DNA from: Symsagittifera roscoffensis
Taxonomy: Eukaryota > Xenacoelomorpha > Acoela > Convolutidae
Assembly: GCF_963678635.1 (NCBI RefSeq)
Contig: NC_087066.1
Span: 26,503,453 to 26,567,452, forward strand
Reading direction: 5' to 3'
Length of the DNA stretch: 64,000 nucleotides
Shown: positions 45,015 through 57,011 of the stretch, piece after piece
Position numbering within the stretch: position 1 is the stretch's first letter
Layout of the letters: the number at the start of each line of letters is the position of its first letter
Translations under genes and position numbers: made by a program
Notes under the pieces: model-generated
Databases searched by the model: none
The model's input: only the letters and a program-made list of their open reading frames with translations
What the model was told of the DNA's origin: nothing

Positions 45015-45538
45015 TCTATTTTTGATATGGATAGAATTTTTAATCTATAATAATTTCAAAAGGAATAGTGTGATTTTCCTACTACCTAAATCAAGGAACA
45101 TCTCAAATCACATAATTAACGGATTTATGATCTGCTTCGACGAGTTTTTGATTCTGTTTTCGTTGCTTATGCTGATTGTGATGACTTTGAACCGTTATAT
45201 TGCATTTCAATTCCCCATTCGTTACAAACTTATATTCAACAGACGCAATATGTGCAAAATTATTTGCATTATTTTGGTAACTACAATTTGCCAATTTTTA
45301 GCTATGCTGATTCCACATATTTCATTTGTTTTTGCAGAAGCGAACCAAATCAGAAATTCCTTTAATTTCGTGCTCTATTATGATTTCGGCTACTTTTGCT
45401 ATGAATGCTGCAAGTCTGATTCCGATTTCCGCTTTCTATCTTACATTATTTGGTCTCATGTCAAACTCCTAATAGTGTGCATGTTGTCCTGTTTAATGGT
45501 GTTTGTTTATGTCAGAGTCTCGATGATAACAAAACAGA
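45015..45538 (+). CDS. Putative class-A GPCR, coding exon 2 (TM3-TM5)
   Basis: The exon follows an acceptor ending TTTTAG at 45,014 and stops at a consensus donor, AAAACAGA|GTATGT (45,539). It encodes the TM3 cysteine (GFMICFDEF) and TM3 ending in LNRYIAFQFPIRY. The NRY motif stands in place of the rhodopsin DRY and is followed by the typical FP-RY loop. TM4 is CIILVTTICQFLAMLIP, then comes an extracellular loop with two close cysteines (FCYECC), and TM5 LLIVCMLSCLMVFVYVRV. Order and motifs fit a rhodopsin-like receptor. The intron before it is about 3 kb and is filled with transposons. Confidence 0.72.
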
Positions 45539-48500
45539 GTATGTGGGATCCACTGATAAAGACGCTCCGAAGGCAAAAAGCTCAATTTTACTACAGTCTT
45601 CAATATTTAGTTCAATATCAAGTCCACAATTATTAGTTAAAAAAACCACGCTGGTCTTGAAAAAAAAGCAACCTGAGTACAAAATTTTCAAAAAGTACGG
45701 TAAACATTACAAAAAGTCGTCTTTTGAATTTTTAAATCATTTTCAAGGCATTATAAAACATGAATAATTAAAGAAAAAAAAAAACTGATGTTTTTTTGCC
45801 CATCCAATTTTTGCCTACATCGACCAAAAGGCCCTTTTTGTTTTTTGAAATGTTTAATAAGTGTTTGGCTCCGTTTTTGAAATAAAGATGCCCAGGCCAT
45901 TTTTCTTGTTGGTTCTAAAAAATTACAGATGCACCAAAAAACGCGATAACTGTTCAGAACTTTTTTCAGTTTTTTAACAAACCATTTTGATTGCTGTATC
46001 AGAAAACTTATTTTACAATCTTGAAATCCCCCACATCCAGTTTCAAGCGTAATAATCAATTATATTATAATTTTACTAAATCACTGAAAAAATTAATTTT
46101 AATCAATTAAAAATTGGTTAAAATGAATGTTTTGGAAATCAAAAGGTAATCGATTGTAAAACAACTTCAGAAATTTTAATTGATCATTAATCCATCTATT
46201 TTTCTAGACAAATATAATCGATTATAATTGATTTTAATTAATAATTTTAATCCCAATTTCTAAATCATATGGTTTGCTCAAAGAGTCCATTATAATATAT
46301 TATAATCGATTTAATCCCTTTTTGTCCATTTGGTCTTCGATTTTGCATCTGAATTGCTTGTTTTTTATGCTTTTCGCAGTCGTTGGTGGATGTAAAATTG
46401 AGAAAACTCTTTTAGCAGTGTTCAAATGATTTCAAACTATAATGTTTTTTCTTCTTCTTTATCAAAAGTTGTTTCATGATGCCCCTTTTAGGTTGTTTTA
46501 ACCACCAAAATATCAGCACATTGCTTAACTTACATTATTTATATCGAAGTGTTAATTTTCACTTACCGCGGAAACCTTTCAAATAATCTGAAGGGATCTT
46601 TACGAAACTTTTCTTTCGTGGTGAAACTTTGTGTTCAGATGAACCAAAGTGTGACAAGACATCTTATTTTAAAGATTTTGTTTTTCAAAAAATAGCTAAA
46701 CTGTAATCTTCTATAATTGTTTGTTCTTGCGTTCAAATGTTTTGACAGAAAAAGGGACTATATTTTATAATAACAAATTATAAGGAATTTCAGGAAAATT
46801 TATGATCTATTATAATTGATTATTATATATTATAATGTCACTAAAAATGTTATCATTATAATGGACTATAAATCGTTTAAAATTCTACATTTGGCGCCTA
46901 TAATCATTCATAGTTTTTTTTTATAAAAGTACATTTATAACTGTAATAAAATCGATTATATTTTCTTTTCGCCAATTGAGGGCAGCAGGCTCAGTGTGTT
47001 TGTTTCAAATAAACTGAAAAATTAGCAAGTGGAACTGACTTTGTTGATTTTTTTAAAAATGCTGTAAAGTCAGAACTTCATATATTTCAAATTCGCTTCC
47101 ATGGCTTGGATTAAAAAATTTACAAAGCACAACAAAATTTCCAAAAAAAATTTCATATTTACACTGAATGAAACTTCTCATTCTCAGAAGTGTCTGATTG
47201 CAATTGTATTTTTCAAAAAAATTTCGAGAAAAAGAAAAGAAAATATGAAGAACCACAAAAGTGTATTAGTGGAGACATTTTTTGTTTAAAATTTTTCGGG
47301 TTGAATTTCATTTGGAGCAATCCGGCAACTTTTACTTTCAAAAGATTTGGCTTTCGAAAAAAAACTTTTCACTTAATGTAACTCAAACTTTGTTCTGACC
47401 TGCTCAATTTTAATGAAATATATGTTAAAAAGAAATCAATGGTCAATATAACGCTTTTTTATTTTTGCCATGTAGAAGCAAAATATTTTCTGTAATTTTC
47501 ATGCGCCTGAAAAATTTTTGTAAAACGATAAGAAATGGAAAGGATAGCGATAAGACAACACAAAAATTAATAGAGAGTACCGGTTTTGACTACGTATTTT
47601 ATTGAATCGAGATGCCAAAGCCGTTTTACTTGTTTATATCAAAAGATTGCCGATTGACCAAAAAACTATAATGGCTATTCAACGCTTTTCTGAACTTTTT
47701 TCATCATTTCTTTTCATTTCTATTTGCAATCATAAAGTCGGCATGTTCATTTTCTTTGTTTCGAACAATCCAAAAAACTAACAAATGGAACATAATTAAA
47801 TCATTTTTTTTCCAAAACCTACTCGAAAACCAAATTTTCATTTTTTTGGAATCTTTTCAAGTGTTTTTTTTCATTTTTCCAGTTAAGTTTCAATATCTTC
47901 TTACAACACTAGTAGCTCTTAGGCATAGTACTCATAAAATGGTGCATATGAGTAAAGCGTAGATTAAATAATTAAAGGACCCACATCAGGTTACAAAAAT
48001 GTATAACCTTAATCACTCTCAGTAGTGTTTGATAGAGAGCTCATCTCAAGAAGAACATTATCAATTTAAAAAAAAACTAATGTCAACCGATAAGACATTA
48101 GTTTTCGTAGTTTTTCGGGCTTGAAATTCACTTCGATTACCCGTTTTAGTGATTTTTTGAAGTATTTGCGCATTCAGTTGACTTTTTTCATAAATTCGTT
48201 AATATTTTATTTGATAGGAGCTGGAAATCCAAAAAAAATCACTAGTAATATGCTTTGATTGCCATTTATCTCCACAACAACATTGTACAAATTAGAATTA
48301 GAAAATCATTTTCCGTTCTAGATTAGTGAAAATTACAAAAGACTGATTTTGAGGCTGACGAAAAATTAATCCACTTCATCACTGTCGCGACGCCTTTAAC
48401 ATCCTTACAAATATCCTGATGGCCAACAATGAGAAATAAATTGTCAGCCTGTTTTGAGGGCGATTTGATGGGTAGAAGTAGACAGTTTTTTAGCAGACCA

Positions 48501-49176
48501 TGTATATCAGACAACAAATTGGGCTTCTCAAATCGGAGAATATACTTAGCGTTAGCATAGTACTACTTCCTTGATTTTTTAATCAAATCCGATTGCAAGC
48601 TTTCTGACAACATCTTTTTAGTTTGCAATTTACGGATGCATGAATTCTGGCTTGATTGCGTAAAAAATTACTCCGGGTGCCGAAGTTCTCCATTTAAGAA
48701 TTTTACTTATTCCTTTTAAGCTTATTATTTTGTTTTAAAAAATTTCAAGTTAATGAGGTTTTTCAATAGCTTAAACAGTAGTTGGCATCCTTTTATGATT
48801 GCTTCAATTACTTAGAAGCTAAGTTTTTGAGTTGGCTTGTGTTCTTTTTCAATCAGTCGTCAATTGAATTCTCGTTTTCCAATTGTGACAGATGCAATTT
48901 TTTCGACACTCAACGCAATTTTTTCGACAACAGTTTTTTTCTTATTCGATTGTATTTCGTTAAATGTATAAAAATATTGATTGTAATTCATAAACAGGTG
49001 CGTAACAGCGGCTTTCCGTGGATAACTGAAGTTCTCGCATAATCCTGCTTTTTCATCGTGGGTCAACCGTTTTATTTATATGCGCATTATGTGTGTATTA
49101 AAATTAAAGGATTTCATATTTTGCCAATTTTTCAGGACAGACGAAATTGAGTTTTTTGAAATATTTCGATGCACAG
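45539..49176 (+). other. Intron 2 of the GPCR with AT-palindrome clusters
   Basis: 3.6 kb without supported exons. Clusters of ATTATAATCGATTATAAT-like sequence lie at 46,040-46,340 and 46,780-46,970. A 12-bp stem-loop (AAAACTAATGTC / GACATTAGTTTT) lies at 48,073-48,105. Similar ATTATAAT clusters occur at 53,045-53,110 and 53,490-53,570. Confidence 0.5.
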
Positions 49177-49726
49177 CTGTTTCTCAAACACATATCACTA
49201 CGGCGAAAATATTGAGCTCAAGGATATGAACTCTGGCGGAAATACGATTGAAATATCCGGCAACCAGGAAGAGAAAACTACCAGTTTTTCTGCAACTTCG
49301 CCCAAAAAAGAAAGCTCAGAAGACGATGCTAATGCAACCTTAAAACAGGAAAAGGAGCAAAAGCAGTTCAAGCAACAATTTAAAATGACTATCACTTTCT
49401 TTTACATTGGAGTTTTTTTCATTTCCGTCGCCTTGCCAAGCTCAATTGTTATGGCTGTTTCGACTACGCGTCAATACCTACTACTATCTTCATTAACTAG
49501 AGCCCCCCTGCAATTTACTGCCGAAGATGAGATAAAATCTGCAATTTTAATGTTTTTTCAAGGATTTTACGGGGCTGTTTTTCTACTGAATCCAATTTTA
49601 TACTCATATCGACATCCTTATATAAAATCTAAGATCAGACGCAGGAAAGGGCTTCGCTACTACTGCAGAAGTGGATGCTGCTTTTGTTGCTCAGCAAATT
49701 CAACGAATGCAGACGAAGGTACATAG
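49177..49726 (+). CDS. Putative class-A GPCR, last coding exon (TM6-TM7, tail)
   Basis: A long Ser/Glu/Lys-rich third intracellular loop (ELKDMNSGGNTIE to KQFKQQFK) is followed by TM6 (MTITFFYIGVFFISVALP). TM7 ends NPILYSYRHPYIK, the NPxxY motif that marks a class-A receptor. The tail has a basic stretch (KSKIRRRKGL) and a cysteine cluster (CRSGCCFCC), a likely palmitoylation site. The stop TAG is at 49,724-49,726. The exact acceptor is unresolved: the nearest AG sites do not give the phase expected from exon 2, so a small exon may lie between. Confidence 0.72.
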
Positions 49727-50586
49727 ATAAGATTTCTATGTGAAACGGCAAATGAAAACATCTGCAAGCGAAAGTGAAAGAGGAGTATTTTTTTAAAAAA
49801 AATTTAAAGATCAAGTAAACTTTGACATGATGTTGGTGCAGTGACAAGCATTGAGCATATCCTCTCAATTAACTATTAGCAATTATTATCATCATTAAAA
49901 TTCACAAAATTCAATTATTTTCAAGGAAAAATTTTATATACGAGGAAAAAACTCCATTTGCTTTCGTTAACATTTCTTTTACGCTTTTCGTTAGCATTTC
50001 TTTTAAAAATCGATGTTTGAGGAATTGTTACTTACTAATTAACTTTAAGTTGATCAGACTGAAGAATTTTGGGCCTTAAAGTTTATCATATTAGCCTGCC
50101 TTGGTATCATGACCATCTCAGTTTACAATAAAAGAGAAAAGTATCAAAAATTAAGGGTGTTTTTAATTAGATAATCATATTAAAATGGGAACCTGCTAAA
50201 AGGTATTTTATTATCTGACTCCTAGAGATTACAAAGGAAAAAATTTATGCATTGGCTGGAGAGGAGCGACAACGTTAAACAATGAGGAAAAGACAACTAT
50301 TTTTCTTATCTATTCTGATAATTAATTTGAAACCTATGAAATGTAGTTTTAAGTGGTTTCGTGAGAAAACAAATCACGGGGAGGTTCGCTTCAATAAAAG
50401 AAAAGCGTGTAGCCTGAGATACTTGAAAGTCGAACCACTTCTTAGCAAAATATCAGTTGATCCCACTTCATTCGAAAAGCAGAAACTTATCTCAAATGCA
50501 GAAAAAAAAACAAGAAAGATAGGAGTTATATGATAAGGGTTTTTTTTTAATCAGTTCAAATGTTTTCAACGAATTATCAGCTGGCT
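49727..50586. other. No supported gene downstream of the GPCR
   Basis: An 83-codon frame (50,282-50,533) starts with a hydrophobic stretch, but I have no further support for it as a gene. Confidence 0.3.
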
Positions 50587-50972
50587 CAGGGGCAGATCTA
50601 GAATTTTCTCGAGGGGGCGGATTTTCAAAAAATTTTCGAAAATTTTGCGACCTTTTTTTTAGGTCGACCAAATTGGTTTTCCGAGCTCTCCCTAAATTTT
50701 TGAAAAAAAACAGTCCAAAAAAGCGTTTTTATGCACTTTTTGGAAAATTTCGACCAAAAAATTGCGTTTTTTCGGCGCGCGCTCCCCCCTAAAAATTAGT
50801 ATATATTGATGCCGAAGGCGCCTTTAAAAAAAATTTAGGGTCGGTCGGCCCAAAATGGATTTCTTAAAAGCACCAAAGGGGGGACCCTTTGGGTCGAAAG
50901 GGGGTCGAATCCCTGAGGGGGGGGGGGGGGGGGCGTCCGACCGCCCCCCCCCCCAAAAAAAAATTCGCCCCG
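50587..50972 (+). mobile_element. hAT-like MITE with exact 8-bp target duplication
   Basis: It starts CAGGGGCAGATCTAG and ends AATTCGCCCCG. Flanks AGCTGGCT (50,579-50,586) and AGCTGGCT (50,973-50,980) are identical. Long G and C runs lie near its right end. Confidence 0.88.
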
Positions 50973-50980
50973 AGCTGGCT

Positions 50981-51649
50981 AGTCTAGAACCATCAACTGG
51001 GCAGTACTGATGAGAGGCACTGTTCACTGGTTGTTCTAGGTTAATCAACTTCACAGAAGCTTTCTGTTGAATCACAAAGTAGCTAAGCAAGTGGCTTCAA
51101 AGCTCGCTTTTTTGTAAACTTAACCACTATTAACCTTTTGTTTCTCTGATTTTTTATGATTTTTCTATCCGCATTTTGCAGACAACTTTTGATTTTTTGA
51201 ACAAAATCGGACATGAATTTCAATGCACATCTGAAAGCTTAAAAGGTATGATCAACCAACAATTGTTCTAAGCCATTGGTGGTTTGGGAGATTCCAATTT
51301 GACAAAGTTTGGAATGATAGCTGCTCAAAAAAGTGTCATTTTTCCTGTCAATTTGGAAAGAAAATGAGAAAATCTGAACGAGAGTAAACATTTCCAGGGA
51401 CTTAAAATTTATATTGGCCGAATATAAAAACGGCAGATAAATGCAAATTTTCAAATTGTCACTGACTGCCGCCGATTTGGAACAAACTTTATATTTCAAG
51501 GGTTTTGTTATGAAAAATGCAAAATATTGCTTCAGTTAAATCATTTTGGTTGAATGGCATTTGAGTTTTTTTTTATAAAATTGACATTCGGCTTAATTTG
51601 TTTTCGGTCGTTCCCCACGAGTTTTTCACCCATTCGGTCCATCGTGCAT
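50981..51649. other. No gene seen
   Basis: AT-rich spacer; an 86-codon - strand frame (51,239-51,499) is not supported. Confidence 0.35.
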
Positions 51650-52128
51650 GATTATAGCCCCCGTATATTAGGGCAAAACCCTGAATGTTCTGACTGTCCA
51701 TGAGTTCATCTCGAACAGTTTTTGGGAAAAAAAACACTAAAAAGCCGTAAACTTTGGATAATATCAAAGTGACAAATGATGAGTCGTAAAAAATTAATAC
51801 GGTCGATCTGATTAGCTAGCTTCAATTCAATTTAGAACGATTTTGTTTTGCGGGATAATTCGCCACGCATCAATAAATTGCGTTACGCTTTCAGCGATAT
51901 GAATAAACTCTTCAAAGCGCGCATAATTTAGTCAAGAACATTGCCAATTTGGCAATTTTCAAACCCCCAGAACTGTACTAAAATTAATCGGTGGTAAAAT
52001 ATCTTTTTAATAGCTTCAATGGGGATAAAAAATATGTCAAAAACTATTATTTTGATCGGCGACAATTGACTGAATAAAACAAACTACACCAAGCATAAAT
52101 TTCCCGTTTTCTTCGGAAGTCGGAACAA
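51650..52128 (-). mobile_element. Helentron-like element, diverged subfamily, full length
   Basis: Eroded hairpin 'attagggcaaaaccctgaat', then 'tgttctgactgtcc'. The distal end CGGAAGTCGGAACA finishes at 52,127. Its interior matches 237-648 rather than the main subfamily. Confidence 0.6.
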
Positions 52129-52409
52129 AAAATTTATGAGAATCGAAACATTCGAAAAACTGCCACTCACATCAAAAAAGACAGAACAGTCACCTACTCC
52201 AATGTTTTCTAAAATAACTAACCGTGTCGATTTTGCTTCCAATACTCAATTCAGGATTGAATCTGAGATAAACTGCTAACGTTTTAATGATTAAGTGCAT
52301 TCATAGCCGTTTGTTGAGCGTATTGGCCAAAGTCTTGGCGCACACATGGGCTCCTTGGGTAGTCATGGAGCCAAACCCGCATTTAAGAAAAGTGAACACA
52401 AATCCATTA
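52129..52409. other. Spacer
   Basis: No feature was seen between the two repeat copies. Confidence 0.35.
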
Positions 52410-52934
52410 CAAGACTGCTTGTATCAGGGCGAGGCCCTGAATGTTCCGACTGCCTTTAAGGTGTATGGAGCAGTAATAACATTAAAAAATTCAATGAAAT
52501 TTAAAAAAATGAATTTTTTTTCCTTAAATTTGAAATTTACTATGAAAATCATCCACCCACACGCCATATAAAGTACAAAAGGATAGATTTCGCTCCTTGT
52601 AACAAACCAGTTATGGCCAATAAGTTCTTTTAACCAATTTGGAAAGATTTTAAGACGGTTTAACTCTCCGCTTACGCGTCAATAGCGCGAAATGTATCGC
52701 GCATTAATTGTCCCAAACTGGCCAAAATGGCAATTTTTAAACCCTCATAACTTTACAAAAAACTATCACAGGTGAAATATTTTTTCAAGTTTAAGCTCAG
52801 GACAATAATACCTTCTGAATGATATTTAAAAATTTCGTCAAAAATGGCTAGTTAAAAAGTCGACCTTTGTGTGAAGAAAAAAAACCCACCCGAGCACAAA
52901 TATTCCGTTACTTTCGTATCTAAAGTCGGAACAA
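52410..52934 (-). mobile_element. Helentron-like non-autonomous element, full length
   Basis: Main subfamily, from CAAGACTGCTTGTATCAGGG to AGTCGGAACAA, with one change in the distal hairpin (ATCTAAAG for ATCGAAAG). Confidence 0.65.
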
Positions 52935-53284
52935 TAATAGATTTTCATGGTCTATAATGTTGTAAATATAACCGTTTCCCATGTTACGTTCAAACAACAA
53001 AATTGGACTAAAAATAGATTTAAATTTTTTAAATCGCCAAAACAAAACGCATTATAATTCATTTTGATTCCGTTATAATGGATTTTATAATAAGTACGAA
53101 ATCACATTAAAATGGATTTTTTCCACTAATTTTTTTTTCGCGTGTCGTGCAAAATTTTGCGATAATTTCAGCATTTATCAAGTGAGTGATGCGGAAACTT
53201 TGCAAAGCGAGTGTACGGCCTGGCCTGGCCTAATCCATTTCAAAACCTAAACTCAAATTGCAAAAGATTCCGTTGAGCTCCCAT

Positions 53285-53465
53285 ACCCCCCCCACCCCCC
53301 CCCCCCCCTCAACGTTTGCCCCTTTGCTCCACTCCAATCCCCCTAACGTTTCCCCTTTGCTCCCCTCCCCCCTCTGAACCCCCATCTGAACCAAACCCCC
53401 CCCCCCCACATGAACAACCCCCACCTGAACCCACCACCCCCCCCCCCCATCTGAACCCACCATTT
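53285..53465. repeat. C-rich repeats with CATCTGAACC units
   Basis: Runs of 7-14 C alternate with CATCTGAACCCAC and CACCTGAACCC phrases. It is strongly strand-biased and could form i-motif or G-quadruplex structures on opposite strands. Confidence 0.7.
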
Positions 53466-53685
53466 TGTTGCCTCGAAAAACAGTAATATTATAATCCTTT
53501 TTTAATTGATTATAATCGATATGTTTTCACTTTTTGGGACACTGACAAGGAAACTCAATTATAATCGTTTTTTATTCATGGAAATCCAATGCGGGAATCC
53601 ATGCGGTGGGGTTGTCTTTCCGTGATTTTATTTAGGACTGTGGTCAGAATATAGTTGGAAAAAAGACCATTGTTCTCTATAAAAT

Positions 53686-54329
53686 TTGCTATCGCTAGGT
53701 GTGAAGGTTTTTGAGACTAGGAAATTTCATAACATCTACATGACTTTGGTGAAAAAGGACGATGTGATAAGAAAAACTGATTCTTGTCTACTCAGAATTG
53801 ACTCCTTGAACAAAAGTAGCAAAAACCTCGTCTGCAATAATAGCGAAGTCCTTCCCTGTTTTTCAGTTTGGTTCATATATAAGTGTGGCGATAAGAATTA
53901 AAAAGTCAGAAATTCTACTTTTTTCCGTATTCGATTTGCTCTTTTTAGTGACAAAATACGTGTTTGAGATGTTTTTTGATTGTTTTTTTGCAGAAAGTCT
54001 TTGAGCTTTATGCTAACATCTGTAAGCCATATGGTAGAGACCATCAAAACAGTTTTGTGCTATCTATAAAGTTTATATACGGCTTGGCAAGTTTTGATGC
54101 TTCCTGTTCTTTCAAAAGCTTTCTGTTTTTTGCTTTTTTAAAAAAAATCAACTTGTCATTTCCTATAGCTGCGGACGTGTGGTATCCGGGGGTACATATT
54201 GACAAAATGTCTAGTTATCATATAAAAACTAAATCTATAAAGATAGTGAGTTTTGCCTACGAGTCGTATGGCCTACGAGTTTCCGTTATTGTACTCTGCG
54301 ACAGAGAAGAAAATTTAGACTGGTTATAA
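53686..54329 (+). CDS. Doubtful two-exon gene, unknown product
   Basis: Two open stretches, 53,686-53,901 and 53,964-54,329, could be joined by a short intron ending TTTTTTTGCAG at about 53,993. The second stretch reads on as KVFELYANICKPYGRDH. A continuous frame of about 110 codons is longer than expected by chance in such AT-rich DNA, but I see no clear donor, no domain and no homologue. It may be noise. Confidence 0.2.
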
Positions 54330-54924
54330 AAAACTTTGAAAATTAAACATTCAAAATTTGTGAAAATTTTTAAAGGAAAAGTTCATATCTTACAACTTTT
54401 TTTGTAAGAAAAGTCACTATCTTACATTTTTTATAAGAAAAAGTCCCTATCTTGCAACGTTCATGGATCCTAGTTTTAAAAGAAACTCTTAAAAGAAAAG
54501 TTCTAACATGGTAACTTTTGGTCAACCCAGACTATTATAGACTGCTATCGCTGATGCAGAGATACCCAATTTTTGAAACTTTTACCGATGAGTCAGAGCA
54601 ATTTCATGGCTACCTTTTTCAGCGATAATTATGAATAAATTAGCCACGTTAAAACCATGAATCAGCGCTGAAGGAACTTTTTCAAAGTTTTTTACATGCC
54701 TTGTTTACGGTAAAAAAATCCATTAGCTGAAATTCAGTCAAAAACATTGAAAAAAGTTATTTTAGAAAAAATTTTTGTTCAGCAGGTGTATGATTTGTGT
54801 CATTTGAATTTTCACCCCATCATTTTAAGTTAATTTTTTCACGAAAGATGTTGAAGAATATTTAGATTTAGAAGACTCCCTATAGTAAAGTATATAGTAG
54901 GTAAGTAATATAGATGCAATAGAG
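54330..54924. other. No gene seen
   Basis: A short 'aaaagtcctatcttac' type phrase is repeated two or three times at about 54,370-54,500; nothing else was seen. Confidence 0.35.
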
Positions 54925-54932
54925 GGTACAGG

Positions 54933-55360
54933 CAGGGGCGGATTTAGGGGAGGGGGCGGACGTTTCCCTCCCCCCTCAGGGATTCGACCCCCTGCCGACC
55001 CAAAGGGTCCCCCCTTTGGTACTTTTTAAGAAATTTATTTCTGGCCAACCGACCCTAAAATTTTTCTAAAGGCGCCTTAGGCGCCAATATATTCCATTTT
55101 TGAGAGGGGAGCGCGCGCCAAAAAAACGCAATTTTTTGGTTAAAAACTTCCAAAAAGTGCCTAAAAACGCCTTTTTTGGACTGTTTTTTTTTAAATTTTT
55201 GCCTGCAGCGCAGAAAATGTTGCCAAAAAAGGGACTAAACCATGCTTAGGGAGAGCTCAAAAATCAATTCGGTCGACCTAAAAAAAAAGGTCGACAAAAT
55301 TTTCGAAATTTTTTTGAAAATCCGCCCCCCCCCCTCGAGAAAATCCTAGATCCGCCCCTG
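54933..55360 (-). mobile_element. hAT-like MITE, best-preserved termini
   Basis: It starts CAGGGGCGGATTTAGG and ends CCTAGATCCGCCCCTG, a nearly perfect inverted repeat. Flanks GGTACAGG (54,925-54,932) and GGTAAAGG (55,361-55,368) match at 7 of 8 bases. The interior carries the GGCGCC palindrome and GGTCGACC motifs. Confidence 0.88.
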
Positions 55361-55368
55361 GGTAAAGG

Positions 55369-56603
55369 TGTTAATAATTAATAATAATAAGAGGGATGTA
55401 TTAGAATGGTACGTTCTTCAGTTTAATAAAAAACTAGGCGATAAATTAGTGGCATATATTTAAACGGAAGAAACGAGATTTAACAATTTTTGAAACAGAA
55501 TCCAGCATTGCGAAATAATCATGAAGAGATTCTAAGAAGAATCCAGGGTTATAGCAGTGTTATTTCACCCACTAAACTAGCTTTGAGTTGGCAAACAATC
55601 AGTGTTATTCATGGTCATAGCGGTGTTATTTCAGCCCTGAAATTCTAACTCTGAACTGAATATTTTTTGATCATGGACGTGCACCAAAATCGGTGATGTT
55701 AATTTTTTTGAAAATCGCTGATCAATCGATAATTATCTATGGCAGTTCAACTCGGGTGTTCAAACTTGAGACTTGCTTTTTGTTGCTAACGAGCCTCAAA
55801 ATTGTATCAGTAGGCAAATTAAACCAGTTGCCCGGTTGAAGCTTTCTCAGGTTATGAAGGTAATAAAATTGACGTTCTCCAATAAAATTCAAAAAGTGTT
55901 CTAAACATTCTCGAAGCTGAAGAGTGTTTTGCTTCAGAGTTGAACTTATTTTTCCTGGCCTAAATTTTTGACCTGAAATGGTTATGAAATAATAGAGTGA
56001 TGCTTGGATGGCTCAATAAAAAACCTATTTTAGATTTAAATTTAGATGTGAGTTTTTCTGTAAAAAAGTCTCTACTTAGGACGCTAAATTAAGCTGTTTA
56101 AGATATTTCACCAACTTTTTTTTATTTCTGCACGACTCTTGCAGATACATAGCAAAAAATCACGTCGAGCACTCTTGAAGTGTGTTTTCCTCAAGACGAT
56201 AGAAACTTGAGCAATTGCTCAATTCTTGGATTTTGTTTTGTTTTAATGATTCTTTGAAGAAAACCACTTAAAATGGTCAGCTAGAAAAATAATTTTGAAA
56301 AATTGTTTCTGTAATATACATATTGTACGCTAATTAATCAAATAAGAGTTAAATTTTGCTGGAAAAAATCTGGGCTTTGAATAGTTTGGCCAAATTGCGT
56401 TAATAAAACAAATTCACGAAAAATATTTAAGTAACACTTGGATATTTTAGGAATGGGTTACTTCAGATCTAATCTCATTTGTTTTCAGAACTTCTCTAAT
56501 TTCTGCTCATAACCATTAGACAGATACAGGACAGAATCAAAAACAAAAAACAACCGATTGCTGTGCAAATAGTTAACAATGTTAAAACTAACTGATACCT
56601 GAT
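55369..56603. other. No gene seen
   Basis: AT-rich flank of the second giant retroelement. A single 'cttcagatctaatct' resembles the palindrome cluster at 5250-5460. Confidence 0.35.
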
Positions 56604-57011
56604 TGAGTTAGGACCGAAGTGTAACTCATAGAGTAATTTCGGATAGGGTACACCGTCTGCTCGTCACGCTATCTTATTTTCGGCCGGATAGATTCGTGCA
56701 ACTTCTTAGTCTAATACCGATCCTAATCTTACTCTTATACTATCTAGTCTCAGGTTGTTTAACTAGTCTCTGCTAGGCTCAATAGATCTAGGGTATACTG
56801 GTTTATTGCGGCTGCTGAAGTGCTCGGGAGAGTCCAACTAATTTCTAAGTTAAATTCAAATCTCTCTGGTGCTGAAATTACAAGTAACTTCAGCACTTAC
56901 AAATAAGTGGGTTGTTAGTTAGATGGATCATGATTGGTTAATATTAAATACTTTACATTGGTAAAACATTTAATTTATCCAATCATAAAATGTAGTTTAG
57001 ATCAGGTTCCA
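56604..57011 (-). repeat. 3' LTR of copy 2
   Basis: The reverse complement runs TGGAACCTGATC to CCTAACTCA, about 408 bp. It is more diverged from either copy-1 LTR than they are from each other. The outer flank is TGAT; its partner is outside the window. Confidence 0.9.

Noticed and set aside
649-52934. Classifying the hairpin-ended repeat family as an ordinary TIR MITE
   Set aside because: The inverted repeats are asymmetric: one is terminal and one is internal to a terminal hairpin. No constant-length target duplication was visible. A Helentron-like origin fits better, although a computed alignment is needed.
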